Shown here one piece after another: positions 1-10,183 of a stretch of 64,000 bases of DNA; the first letter of the stretch is position 1; the number at the start of each line of letters is the position of its first letter. The DNA is taken from contig CM046337.1 in NCBI GenBank assembly GCA_025403435.1, positions 7,674,768 to 7,738,767 of the forward strand, in the 5' to 3' direction. The stretch comes from Artocarpus heterophyllus. Taxonomy: Eukaryota; Streptophyta; Magnoliopsida; Rosales; Moraceae. Under the pieces are notes generated by a model that worked only from the letters and a program-made list of their open reading frames with translations, ran no database searches and was not told the DNA's origin. Position numbers and translations under genes: made by a program.

Positions 1-238
1 AACTAAGAACATTTGGGCCTAGTTCAAATCTTAAATCAGTTTGATTCACACTGTCTCTCTCACGTGATCTCTATACGTGTCATATACAGTGGTTTAATCA
101 TTGTTTACAAATACGTTTACTGTGCATAGGAGCTTATTTCTCCGAGTTTACTTTTCCTCCAAAAGAAGAAGGAATTCTAGGATTCTGCAATTTACTATCT
201 TAATTTTTCCTTTCTATTTACTCTTCTTTCATCTCATC

Positions 239-760
239 ATGGACCCAAAGTACCAACACCTGAGAAAGTATTTCCCATCACTCTCCCAAAAGATTCTCAG
301 AAAGAAATACAAGGCTAGAATTACTCGGTTGTGGATTCTTATGCGTTTTGGTATCCCTTGTGATGTGAGAATGTTAATAGAGGGGAAGATCCATCCGAGT
401 GACTTTAGTCAAGATGTCGGTTTACCAGGAACAGGTACCAGTCGTAGTGCAATGAAAAGAAGAGCTCGTGCCATCGTGGTCACTTGTAACAAATGTGGAA
501 GACAAAATTGTAACGGTAAATGTACTTCACCTGGTTATATGTCTACGAATAGAGAGGATAAAATAAGGTTTTGTAGGGATGGACTTTCAAAGGAGAACTT
601 GGATAGCATCCATCCTCCTCTCCACGGTCACCCTAGTGGATATGTTCAAGGAGCTATTTTTAAACTCTGGCCTAAATTTTATACAGAAAGACAACGCCTC
701 AGGAATATGGTATTTCTAGATCCTGTTTGCCAAGCCATAAGAAAACTGGATGGGGAATAA
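239..760 (+). CDS. Basic four-cysteine protein, viral NABP-like (copy A cargo ORF 1)
   Basis: The product is a 173-aa intronless protein, starting at the first ATG after a CT-rich leader. The N-terminal 50 residues are rich in Lys and Arg. A basic patch (KRRAR, residues 73-77) sits directly before a Cys cluster C83, C86, C91, C95 (CX2CX4CX3C), followed by a KIRFCRDG segment around 108-115. A basic run, then a four-Cys finger, then this kind of segment resembles the small cysteine-rich nucleic-acid-binding proteins of Betaflexiviridae (carlavirus and vitivirus type). That match is by eye only. It differs from copy B by one amino acid (His52 here, Arg52 there) and three silent changes. The spacing is not a CCHC gag knuckle. 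An unrecognised plant gene remains possible. Role unknown; nucleic-acid binding is an inference. Confidence 0.6.
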   Translation: MDPKYQHLRKYFPSLSQKILRKKYKARITRLWILMRFGIPCDVRMLIEGKIHPSDFSQDVGLPGTGTSRSAMKRRARAIVVTCNKCGRQNCNGKCTSPGYMSTNREDKIRFCRDGLSKENLDSIHPPLHGHPSGYVQGAIFKLWPKFYTERQRLRNMVFLDPVCQAIRKLDGE

Positions 761-1403
761 GTCATCGCTCTATAAAGGTTATTTAGTCTTTACTTATTTG
801 AAGCAGTTTTAGCTGATGTTCAACAGTTTGTGTTTTTCTTTTACTCAGAATATTTGCTTTTGTGTTTGAAATAATTGTGATTATTAGATTGATACAGTAA
901 GTGTTAATATCTTATTTAATTTATGATTTTCTTAAATATATATATAATAAAATATATTATCTTATCAGACACGTTACATACGGTACAGTAATATGTTTGA
1001 ATTTTGAAAAGCTTATCCAGATATTTCAAGATTTGTGTCTCAAATTTCAAAAGTTCTACGGTATTTGTCGTTTATATTAAATTTCTAGACTTGGTGTATA
1101 TTTGTCAAAAAGTCTACAGTTGTGTCATGAGGGTCTTTTGTCGAATTGTTCTCAATTGTCAAAAGTTATACAATTAGAGTCTAATCTTTTTCAAAAAGTG
1201 AATCAGATTTTCTATAAACTATCAATCACCTTATCTTACTTTCTTATCCGCACAAGATTTTGTTTAAATCTTTGGATTACTTTTTCATTACCTACTCGTC
1301 TATCTCTTTAGCCCTTTTTGTATATTTCTCATCTTTAAAATCTCATGTAGAACCCGAAGTCTAAGTGGAGCAGACATTAAGCAACCACTTCTATAAACCA
1401 AAT
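761..1403 (+). other. Spacer between the two cargo ORFs of copy A
   Basis: This is AT-rich DNA without a convincing ORF. It includes a TA-rich run near 938-955. The downstream 100 bp is CT-rich and could act as a leader for the LOG-like ORF. It matches the spacer of copy B almost base for base. Confidence 0.6.
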
Positions 1404-2054
1404 ATGTTTACCTCCCAGTCCACGAAGAAAATAAAGAATGTCTGTGTCTTTTGTGGTTCCAGCCTTGGAAAAGATAAAGCTTATTTAGAAGCTGCAAATC
1501 ACTTAGGGCAAGTCCTAGCACGCAAGAAGATTAACATAATCTATGGGGGTGGTAGTATAAAAATGATGGTAAATATGGCACTAGCAGCTAGGTCTAGCGA
1601 CGCTACTGATGTAAGAATTTGGCCTCATATTCCAGTTGAAGGAAACCTTTGTAAGGAAGCCATAGGTAAGGGAGAAGGAGTCAGGAGTATCCCTAAAAAT
1701 TTTAAAGACATAATCTATAATTCTGATGCTTTTATAGCATTACCTGGTGGTCTAGGTACTCTTGAGGAAATATTTATAGTTGCTTGTGGGCAATTGTTGG
1801 GCTTTTATTCCAAACCTTTGGGACTGCTGAACGTAAAGGGTTTTTATGACGGTCTTTTGAAATTTCTAGATTACGCTGTGGAAGAAAACATCACTACAGA
1901 ATCGGAGAGACAAATCTTTGTCACTGCTTCAACAGCTGAGGAATTGATAGATAAAATGCAAATCATACATCCAGAATCCGACACTGCAACATCCAAGCTT
2001 GAATGGGAAAGGGAAAGCCGGGAGCGGCCAATTGATTTGAATCTCCATCTGTAA
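1404..2054 (+). CDS. LOG-like (cytokinin riboside monophosphate phosphoribohydrolase fold) protein, copy A
   Basis: The product is a 216-aa intronless ORF from ATG 1404. It keeps the Rossmann-like LOG/lysine-decarboxylase-like fold: VCVFCGSS near residue 13, IIYGGGS at 45-51, DAFIALPGGLGTLEE at 108-122 and the SKLxWE tail near 197. True LOG enzymes release free cytokinin bases from nucleotide precursors in the cytosol. Here the conserved MHxRKAxM helix is replaced by IPKNFKDII, so the catalytic Arg position is Asn99, and the glycines after GGGS are lost. Host LOG genes are split by several introns, so an intronless copy inside a retroelement suggests capture through RNA. The C-terminus ends LNLHL, an LxLxL (EAR-like) motif. 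Six residues differ from copy B. Cytokinin activity is doubtful. Confidence 0.8.
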   Translation: MFTSQSTKKIKNVCVFCGSSLGKDKAYLEAANHLGQVLARKKINIIYGGGSIKMMVNMALAARSSDATDVRIWPHIPVEGNLCKEAIGKGEGVRSIPKNFKDIIYNSDAFIALPGGLGTLEEIFIVACGQLLGFYSKPLGLLNVKGFYDGLLKFLDYAVEENITTESERQIFVTASTAEELIDKMQIIHPESDTATSKLEWERESRERPIDLNLHL

Positions 2055-3009
2055 TCTTTTTGTTTTATCTTTGGCATGTAGGCATGTGTGTCCGTATTTC
2101 GTGTGTTACGAATAACCGTTTGCCTTGTATTCTGTGTTTCTTGTGGTACGTTGTTGTTCAATCTTTTAGATTCATTGAGCCTAATGCCGGGATGGCTGGA
2201 TACGGAGTACTTGATGCTCTCGAAACGCATCCTTCTTAAGGTCCGATCTTTTGTTTATCGATGTTTTTGTATCCTCTAAGCATGCATGATATGGATAGCT
2301 GGTATACGGAGTGCCTTGTACTCTCGAAACGTATCCGTATTATGTTTGTAATGTGTAATATTCTGTTAATATTATGTGGAAGTACCAGAGTCAGTTATGG
2401 GGATATTCCATATGAAATATGAGTATATTATTTGGATTGAATGTTTGTGTCATGAGGATAGCTGTTTAATGAAAAATATGCCGGGTATGTTTGCAACTCT
2501 GAGATTCCGTTTAATATCTCTATGAGTAAGTTTAATGTATAGTTTTGAATAAAAGTGTTTGTGATATATGTTTTATGATTATGTTCTAGTTTATTAGTTG
2601 AGGTATGAAATCAAATATATTTGACTTTTCCTTACTCAAAAAGGAAAAGGAACCTAAAGATGAAGTATATAAAATTTCTCTGGCAATCTCCTTAAATGTG
2701 ATTGTAAATCACAGTCCATGGACAATGAAGGACTGGAATCATGATATGGTCAATATGTATGCCTGATCAGATTCTTAGACTATTATACGGTGTTATAAGT
2801 TGAAACTTGTCAGAAATACTCTTATTGAGGGATTTAGGAGTAAGATTTATTATGCAAGTAAATAAGTGGAAATACGATAACTTAAATTTGGAGGACAAAC
2901 AACATTAACGGTTTAGACTCGGAATTGGAATCATAATGGAATTAAAATTTTTACTAGTATTGCTAGAATTGAAATTTCAAGGACGAAATTTCTTTAAGGG
3001 GGGTAGAGC
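2055..3009 (+). other. 3' noncoding internal region and polypurine tract of copy A
   Basis: No gene is seen. The region holds two related ~34-bp segments (around 2198 and 2301) that share TACGGAGT followed by CTCGAAACG and CATCC or TATCC. A purine tract AAGGGGGG lies just before the LTR at 3010 and fits a plus-strand primer for reverse transcription. Confidence 0.65.
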
Positions 3010-5368
3010 TGTGACACCCGTTATTCTTCTAACGGGTATTGAGGTAATTAAATTAATTTTTAATGTATAAAAAAAAATTGCTTCATTTAAATTTATTTTA
3101 TAATATTTATTTTTATCTATTTTTAAATTTTTTAAAATTCTCCTATATTTATTTAGTATGATTACTAAAAAGCCTTAGAACTTCTAATAAATCTCAAAAA
3201 TGTCATATTGGCATTATGTGTGTTAAAGTCTTTAGATGAGACATAAGGATATCTTTTCCAACTACTCTTGACCCTCATTTTCTTTATTTCCTCCGTGACA
3301 TGCTTCAACATGTCTCCTCTATAATTGTTTCTATCACTTCTCTTCAAAGATTTCATCTTTTCTTCCTTTCTCTTCCACGGTTCCCACACTCTTCTTCTCA
3401 TTTCTTTGCTGAAGCAAAATACTTAGAGAACTTCTTCAAGGCTGCCATAAAAATCAGCCACCATCACCTCCATTTGAGCAAGAATTTCAGTCATACCGAA
3501 GTAAAGGAACCTGTTTTGAAGCCATTTCAAGCTTCCAACTAACCATAATCCGAGGTTAGAATCTTATGAACAAATTTAGTCTTTCATTTATAAATTTTCT
3601 TTTATACTAAAGGATTATTCAAATTTGCGTTCTTAAACCTAAGTATATGTTTGTTGCTATTTTGGAGCATATGTATGAAGTCTAAGTGTATATGCCCTAG
3701 ACAGAAAATTTATATTGTTAAACTTTGTAATACCTCTATGGGCAGTGGTTATTTCTTGAAATTCTAAGATTAAATTAAAATGAATTTTATGAATTGGTTT
3801 GCATATTTGAAAAGTAGCATCCTAGGCTTTCTAACGAGCTATCATAAACCTAAATCGGAGTTGTATTTTATTTTCTAAGAATTATTTAATTTTTGTATTG
3901 GAAACTAGTAAATCTACCAGTTTGTTATGGTATACCAGCTGCTAACCTGAACCAAGAACCCATCTTTGCTCACCACCTAATTCTTTAATGTCTTGCAACC
4001 TTTCCAATATTATCCTAAGTGATTGATGAATCTTATTAGGGACTAAACATATAGATTACTTGTTCACATTTTATATTGTGTTAAGACAAAAATTGTTTAC
4101 TGTGGTATTCAAAAGAGATTTATATAAAAGCTTTAATGACATACTAGTAAGATAAGTTTACACATGATTTATTTATGAATGTAGTTGTATGTTGTGCTTT
4201 AGTTTTAATTGTCCTTATGCACGCCTTAGGATCAAGGGAGTATGGAGCTAACGTTAACTGATTCCAGGATTAAAAGATTGTTGATAAGCTTGAAAGGTAG
4301 GGATTCTATTACTCATCTTTTGTGAGGTTTTTATAGAATTAAAATTGATTGTTTTGCCGCAATATATATATATCTATGTTGAATTGATATTATATGTGTA
4401 TCACATATAAAACTATGACATGGACTCGTCTTGTATTGTACGGCGAGGAACATAATGAATTGACACATGTTATAAATTGAGAAGCATGGTTAGGAAAATT
4501 AACTCTATTAATAATGATTTAATATAGAGAAATTGTGAGACATGAAAAGGGCGACGGTTACGTCCTTGGGCATGAATACCCTAAAAGGTAAAATAGGGGG
4601 AAGGTGATGACGCTTCCTTGGGTTGAAAGTCCCAGAACACACTGTACAGGAATCGATTTGGTGAGGACTCGGGGCTTGATGTCCCCTCACCGGAACACCC
4701 TTGGAATGTTTATAGGGTGATCAAGTGCGCCCATTTGGGTTTCGATGAGTTGAGTGATACTCAATTTAACATGGATACCTAGGAACAATGATGATTGGTA
4801 ATATTTGTATAAATGTGTAATTATGACACTTGGTAATGATTAACTACGGTATCCATAAGATGTGATCATAATAAACCTCATAATCTGGAATATGATGTAA
4901 CTTATTAACCATGCAGATTTTAATGTGGTAATGATAAAAACCTAAAGGTGAGTAATGGCTTTCTCTACTGAGCATAGTGTTGCTCATTCCCTTATGTTTA
5001 TATCTTTTCAGGACTCACTAAGTGTGAGGTGGCTACGAGAAATATAGTTGAGGAAGTGATGTAACTATATTACATTGGGACTGCTTCAATCGTTGAGAAT
5101 GTTCTTCATGATAATGTAAGCATCAATTGTTACTTTCTGTGACTGTATAACAATGTGTTGAGGGTTAAAATGATGATGACAACAGTTTATATTATTAAAT
5201 TTAAGGTGCTACATTAAACTGTGGTTTATTTGTCGTTTATATTTTTATTTTTGAGTTGAGAGTTTTCATTTAAGTCCCGGGCAAATTTTATTTTTAAGGT
5301 TTTACTTTTATTATTTATTTTTATTTTATCTCATTAAAAACTGTTAACCCCCATATAGGGGCGTTACA
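3010..5368 (+). repeat. 3' LTR of copy A (2359 bp, long form)
   Basis: It starts TGTGACACCCG and ends GGGGCGTTACA (TG...CA). It is about 380 bp longer than the LTRs of copy B because it keeps a segment at about 3795-4180, bounded by two copies of TTTATGAAT (3786-3794 and 4172-4180). Short ORFs inside it recur in every LTR copy and are not genes. Confidence 0.9.
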
Positions 5369-5412
5369 CTAACTAACTATTTAGCCTTGACAATTAAATT
5401 GAGTATTGTTCA
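5369..5412. other. 44-bp host spacer between two element copies
   Basis: This is the only non-element sequence between copy A and copy B. It begins CTAAC, the expected target duplication of copy A, and ends GTTCA, the verified target duplication of copy B. Confidence 0.8.
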
Positions 5413-7390
5413 TGTGACACCCGTTATTCTTCTAACGGGTATTGAGGTAATTAAATTAATTTTTAATGTATAAAAAAAAAAATTGCTTCATTTAAATTTA
5501 TTTTATAATATTTATTTTTATCTATTTTTAAATTTTCTAAAATTCTCCTATATTTATTTAGTATGATTACTAAAAAGCCTTAGAACTTCTAATAAATCTC
5601 AAAAATGTCATATTGGCATTATGTGTGTTAAAGTCTTTAGATGAGACATAAGGATATCTTTTCCAACTACTCTTGACCCTCATTTTCTTTATTTCCTCCG
5701 TGACATGCTTCAACATGTCTCCTCTATAATTGTTTCCATCACTCCTCTTCAAAGACTTCATCTTTTCTTCCTTTCTCTTCCACGGTTCCCACACTCTTCT
5801 TCTCATTTCTTTGCTGAAGCAAAATACTTAGAGAACTTCTTCAAGGCTGCCATAAAAATCAGCCACCATCACCTCCATTTGAGCAAGAATTTCAGTCATA
5901 CCGAAGTAAAGGAACCTGTTTTGAAGCCATTTCAAGCTTCCAACTAACCATAATCCGAGGTTAGAATCTTATGAACAAATTTAGTCTTTCATTTATAAAT
6001 TTTCTTTTATACTAAAGGATTATTCAAATTTGCGTTCTTAAACCTAAGTATATGTTTGTTGCTATTTTGGAGCATATGTATGAAGTCTAAGTGTATATGC
6101 CCTAGACAGAAAATTTATATTGTTAAACTTTATAATACCTCTATGGGCAGTGGTTATTTCTTGAAATTCTAAGATTAAATTAAAATAAATTTTATGAATG
6201 TAGTTGTATGTTGTGCTTTAGTTTTAATTGTCCTTATGCACGCCTTAGGATCAAGGGAGTATGGAGCTAACGTTAATTGATTCCAGGATTAAGAGACTGT
6301 TGATAAGCTTGAAAGGTAGGGATTCTATTACTCATCTTTTGTGAGGTTTTTATAGAATTAAAATTGATTGTTTTGCCGCAATATATATATATCTATGTTG
6401 AACTGATATTATATGTGTATCACATATGAAACTATGACATGGACTCGTCTTGTATTGTACGGCGAGGAACATAATGAATTGACACATGTTATAAATTGAG
6501 AAGCATGGTTAGGAAAATTAACTCTATTAATAATGATTTAATATAGAGAAATTGTGAGACATGAAAAGGGCGACGGTTACGTCCTTGGGCATGAATACCC
6601 TAAAAGGTAAAATAGGGGGAAGGTGATGACGCTTCCTTGGGTTGAAAGTCCCAGAACACACTGTACAGGAATTGATTTGGTGAGGACTCGGGGCTTGATG
6701 TCCCCTCACCGGAACACCCTTGGAATGTTTATAGGGTGATCAAGTGCGCCCATTTGGGTTTCGATGAGTTGAGTGATACTCAATTTAACATGGATACCTA
6801 GGAACAATGATGATTGGTAATATTTGTATAAATGTGTAATTATGACACTTGGTAATGATTAACTACGGTATCCATAAGATGTGATCATAATAAACCTCAT
6901 AATCTGGAATATGATGTAACTTATTAACCATGCAGATTTTAATGTGGTAATGATAAAAACCTAAAGGTGAGTAATGGCTTTCTCTACTGAGCATAGTGTT
7001 GCTCATACCCTTATGTTTATATCTTTTCAGGACTCACTAAGTGTGAGGTGGCTACGAGAAATATAGTTGAGGAAGTGATGTAACTATATTACATTGGGAC
7101 TGCTTCAATCGTTGAGAATGTTCTTCATGATAATGTAAGCATCAATTGTTACTTTCTGTGACTGTATTACAATGTGTTGAGGGATAAAATGATGATGACA
7201 ACAGTTTATATTATTAAATTTAAGGTGCTACATTAAAACTGTGGTTTATTTATCGTTTATATTTTTATTTTTGAGTTGAGAGTTTTCATTTAAGTCCCGG
7301 GCAAATTTTATTTTTAAGGTTTTACTTTTATTATTTATTTTTATTTTATCTCATTAAAAAAACTGTTAACCCCCATATAGGGGCGTTACA
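5413..7390 (+). repeat. 5' LTR of copy B (1978 bp, short form)
   Basis: It runs from TGTGACACCC to GGCGTTACA and is followed within 7 bp by the tRNA primer site. It lacks the ~386-bp segment found in the LTR of copy A, with one TTTATGAAT left at the junction, as expected for a deletion between short direct repeats. Confidence 0.92.
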
Positions 7391-7397
7391 GAATTTT

Positions 7398-7409
7398 TGG
7401 TATCAGAGC
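7398..7409 (+). other. Primer-binding site (tRNA-Met type)
   Basis: TGGTATCAGAGC lies 7 bp after the 5' LTR. This is the common plant LTR-retrotransposon primer site complementary to the 3' end of initiator tRNA-Met. Confidence 0.9.
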
Positions 7410-8367
7410 CTAGGTTCGGTTAACCTAGGGAGTGTAGCACCACTTTAAAAATATATTTTTGAGATGGTTTTGAAGCTGAATTTTCATTGTCATCATCAAA
7501 ATGAACCTTCACATTGATTTATACAGTCTAGAAGGATGTAACATGGAAATGCCATAGAATGAAAATACTAATGGTTATATGAGTACAATAATTACATAGA
7601 AGGAAATTATATATTGTATGAGTAGAATTGTGGGGATTATAGATGTTCTTAAGTAGTAACATCAAGTGTCTTTGTTCATTGATATGGTCTACGTTGAAAG
7701 ACGTAAATCGTATTGATTTCAAGGTTAGTCGCATTCTAAACCCTTGGTAGTAATGATGATGAATCCATTGATAGATGTTGAGTATTAGGAATAACATATG
7801 GGTGTATGCATTGTTCAATAAGGTTTTGATTAAAACAAAATATTTGAGTTGCTGGAAGATTATGTTGTTATGAAATGATTTTAAATATCATTCAGGAAGA
7901 TCCTTGTTGTCGTTAAATTAGATTTGTTGTTCATAGTTAACTTTATCTATAGTGGGCTTTAAATTGGGTTTAAGATTTATACAAATTGGTTTTCAATTTT
8001 ATGTTTGTTATTTAACTCGTTCTAAATGTGTTAAGGCCCGAAACAACCTGACCATTTTCAACTAAGAACATTTGGGCCTAGTTTAAATCCTAAATCAGTT
8101 TGATTCACACTGTCTCTCCCACGTGGTCTCTATACGTGTCATATAACAGTGGTTTAATCATTGTTTACATATACGTTTACTGTGCATAGGAGCTTATTTC
8201 TCCGAGTTCACTTTTTCTCTCTTAATTTGTTATTTTCTCTTTAAATCGCAAATCCTCTTCTTTTTCATTAAAAATTCTTCTTTTTCTCTAAAAGAAGAAG
8301 GAATTCTAGGATTCTGCAATTTACTATTTTAATTTTTCATTTCTATTTACTCTTCTTTCATCTCATC
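7410..8367 (+). other. Leader of copy B internal region
   Basis: No gene is supported. The part from 8060 onward is shared with the start of copy A. It contains a CACGTG core near 8120 and a pyrimidine-rich leader with repeated CTTCTTTTTC-like words just before ATG 8368. This could be the transcription leader of the cargo ORFs, but that is inference. Antisense ORFs here look random. Confidence 0.55.
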
Positions 8368-8889
8368 ATGGACCCAAAGTACCAACACCTGAGAAAGTAT
8401 TTCCCATCACTCTCCCAAAAGATTCTTAGAAAGAAATACAAGGCTAGAATTACTCGGTTGTGGATTCTTATGCGTTTTGGTATCCCTTGTGATGTGAGAA
8501 TGTTAATAGAGGGGAAAATCCGTCCGAGTGACTTTAGTCAAGATGTCGGTTTACCAGGAACAGGTACCAGTCGTAGTGCAATGAAAAGAAGAGCTCGTGC
8601 CATCGTGGTCACTTGTAACAAATGTGGAAGACAAAATTGTAACGGTAAATGTACTTCACCTGGTTATATGTCTACGAATAGAGAGGATAAAATAAGGTTT
8701 TGTAGGGATGGACTTTCAAAGGAGAACTTGGATAGCATCCATCCTCCTCTCCACGGTCACCCTAGTGGATATGTTCAAGGAGCTATTTTTAAACTCTGGC
8801 CTAAATTTTATACAGAAAGACAACGCCTCAGGAATATGGTATTTTTAGATCCTGTTTGCCAAGCCATAAGAAAACTGGATGGGGAATAA
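8368..8889 (+). CDS. Basic four-cysteine protein, viral NABP-like (copy B cargo ORF 1)
   Basis: The product is a 173-aa intact protein with the same features as the copy A ORF: a Lys/Arg-rich N-terminus, KRRAR at 73-77, Cys at 83, 86, 91 and 95, KIRFCRDG near 108-115, and a C-terminal region with HPPLHGHPSG around 125-134. Between the copies I count one replacement and three silent differences, which hints that the protein sequence has been kept. The order of basic patch and four-Cys finger resembles the silencing-suppressor/nucleic-acid-binding proteins of plant betaflexiviruses. No catalytic motif is seen. It lies 643 bp upstream of the LOG-like ORF on the same strand, so both could share one LTR-driven transcript. 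Origin (virus, host or gag remnant) is unresolved. Confidence 0.6.
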   Translation: MDPKYQHLRKYFPSLSQKILRKKYKARITRLWILMRFGIPCDVRMLIEGKIRPSDFSQDVGLPGTGTSRSAMKRRARAIVVTCNKCGRQNCNGKCTSPGYMSTNREDKIRFCRDGLSKENLDSIHPPLHGHPSGYVQGAIFKLWPKFYTERQRLRNMVFLDPVCQAIRKLDGE

Positions 8890-9532
8890 GCCTTCGCTCT
8901 ATAAAGGTTATTTAGTCTTTACTTATTTGAAGCAGTTTTAGCTGATGTTCAACAGTTTGTGTTTTTCTTTTACTCAAAATATTTGCTTTTGTGTTTGAAA
9001 TAATTGTGATTATTAGATTGATACAGTAAGTGTTAATATCTTATTTAATTTATGATTTTCTTAAATATATATATAATAAAATATATTATCTTATCAGACA
9101 CGTTACATACGGTACAGTAATATGTTTGAATTTTGAAAAGCTTATCCAGATATTTCAAGATTTGTGTCTCAAATTTCAAAAGTTCTACAGTATTTGTCGT
9201 TTATATTAAATTTCTAGACTTGGTGTATATTTGTCAAAAAGTCTACAGTTGTGTCATGAGGGTCTTCTGTCGAATTGTTCTCAATTGTCAAAAGTTATAC
9301 AATTAGAGTCTAATCTTTTTCAAAAAGTGAATCAGATTTTTTGTAAACTATCAATCACCTTATCTTACTTTCTTATCCGCACAAGATTTTGTTTAAATCT
9401 TTGGATTACTTTTTCATTACCTACTCGTCTATCTCTTTAGCCCTTTTTGTATATTTCTCATCTTTAAAATCTCATGTAGAACCCGAAGTCTAAGTGGAGC
9501 AGACATTAAGCAACCACTTCTATAAACCAAAT
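8890..9532 (+). other. Spacer between cargo ORFs of copy B
   Basis: AT-rich, without a convincing ORF and nearly identical to 761-1403. An open stretch at 9231-9440 has no ATG and is not called. Confidence 0.6.
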
Positions 9533-10183
9533 ATGTCTACCTCCCAGTCCACGAAGAAAATAAAGAATGTCTGTGTCTTTTGTGGTTCCAGCCTTGGAAA
9601 AGATAAAGCTTATTTAGAAGCTGCAAATCACTTAGGGCAAGTCCTAGCACGCAAGAAGATTAACATAATCTATGGGGGTGGTAGTATAAAAATGATGGTA
9701 AATATGGCACTAGCAGCTAGGTCTAGCGACGCTACTGATGTAAGAATTTGGCCTCATATTCCAGTTGAAGGAAACCTTTGTAAGGAAACCATAGGTAAGG
9801 GAGAAGGAGTCAGGAGTATCCCTAAAAATTTTAAAGACATAATCTATAATTTCGATGCTTTTATAGCATTACCTGGTGGTCTAGGTACTCTTGAGGAAAT
9901 ATTTATAGTTGCTTGTGGGCAATTGTTGGGCTTTTATTCCAAACCTTTGGGACTGCTGAATGTAAATGGTTTTTATGACGGTCTTTTGAAATTTCTAGAT
10001 TACGCTGTGGAAGAAAACATCACTACAGAATCGGAGAGACAAATCTTTGTTACTGCTTCAACAGCTGAGGAATTGATAGATAAAATGCAAATCATACATC
10101 CAGAATCCGACACTGCAACATCCAAGCTTAAATGGGAAAAGGAAAGCCGGGAGCGGCCAATTGATTTGAATCTCCATCTGTAA
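9533..10183 (+). CDS. LOG-like protein, copy B
   Basis: The product is a 216-aa intronless ORF. ATG 9533 is chosen because the open frame before it has no ATG. Fold landmarks: VCVFCGSS near 13, IIYGGGS at 45-51, PGGLGTLEE at 114-122, KPLGLLNV at 137-144 and SKLKWE near 197-202. The Glu of PGGxGTxxE is present, but the Arg of the LOG MHxRKAxM motif aligns with Asn99. The nucleotide-binding glycine loop also deviates (GGGSIKMM). It differs from copy A at residues 2, 85, 107, 145, 200 and 203, against only about two silent changes, so I see no sign of strong protein conservation between the copies. The tail IDLNLHL contains an LxLxL motif. It may be an inactive or repurposed LOG paralogue captured by the element. 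Confidence 0.8.
   Translation: MSTSQSTKKIKNVCVFCGSSLGKDKAYLEAANHLGQVLARKKINIIYGGGSIKMMVNMALAARSSDATDVRIWPHIPVEGNLCKETIGKGEGVRSIPKNFKDIIYNFDAFIALPGGLGTLEEIFIVACGQLLGFYSKPLGLLNVNGFYDGLLKFLDYAVEENITTESERQIFVTASTAEELIDKMQIIHPESDTATSKLKWEKESRERPIDLNLHL

Larger units (their letters stand above)
1..5368 (+). mobile_element. Non-autonomous Ty3/gypsy-like LTR retrotransposon, copy A (left end outside window)
   Basis: This is the right-hand part of an LTR retrotransposon. It holds an internal region (1-3009), a polypurine tract just before 3010, and a 3' LTR (3010-5368). Position 1 matches position 8060 of the complete copy B, and the two are nearly identical along the internal region. The purine run followed by an LTR that opens TGTGACACCC is typical of plant Ty3/gypsy elements. 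No gag, protease, reverse transcriptase or integrase is seen; the internal part carries two unrelated intact ORFs. The base run after the LTR (CTAAC) should be its target duplication, but the left end lies outside the window. Copy A lacks about 95 bp of leader that copy B has upstream of the first ORF. Confidence 0.85.

Noticed and set aside
101..238. N-terminal extension of the first cargo ORF in copy A
   Set aside because: It starts at TTG, and copy B has a 95-bp insertion here that breaks the extension. ATG 239 is shared by both copies.
1102..1311. 69-aa open stretch between cargo ORFs (also 9231-9440)
   Set aside because: It has no ATG start and no protein-like features; it recurs only because the element is duplicated.
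3165..4690. Short ORFs inside the LTRs (repeated at 5570-6709, 11294-12433 and 59250-59432)
   Set aside because: They repeat because the LTR repeats, overlap on both strands, and show no domain or codon character.
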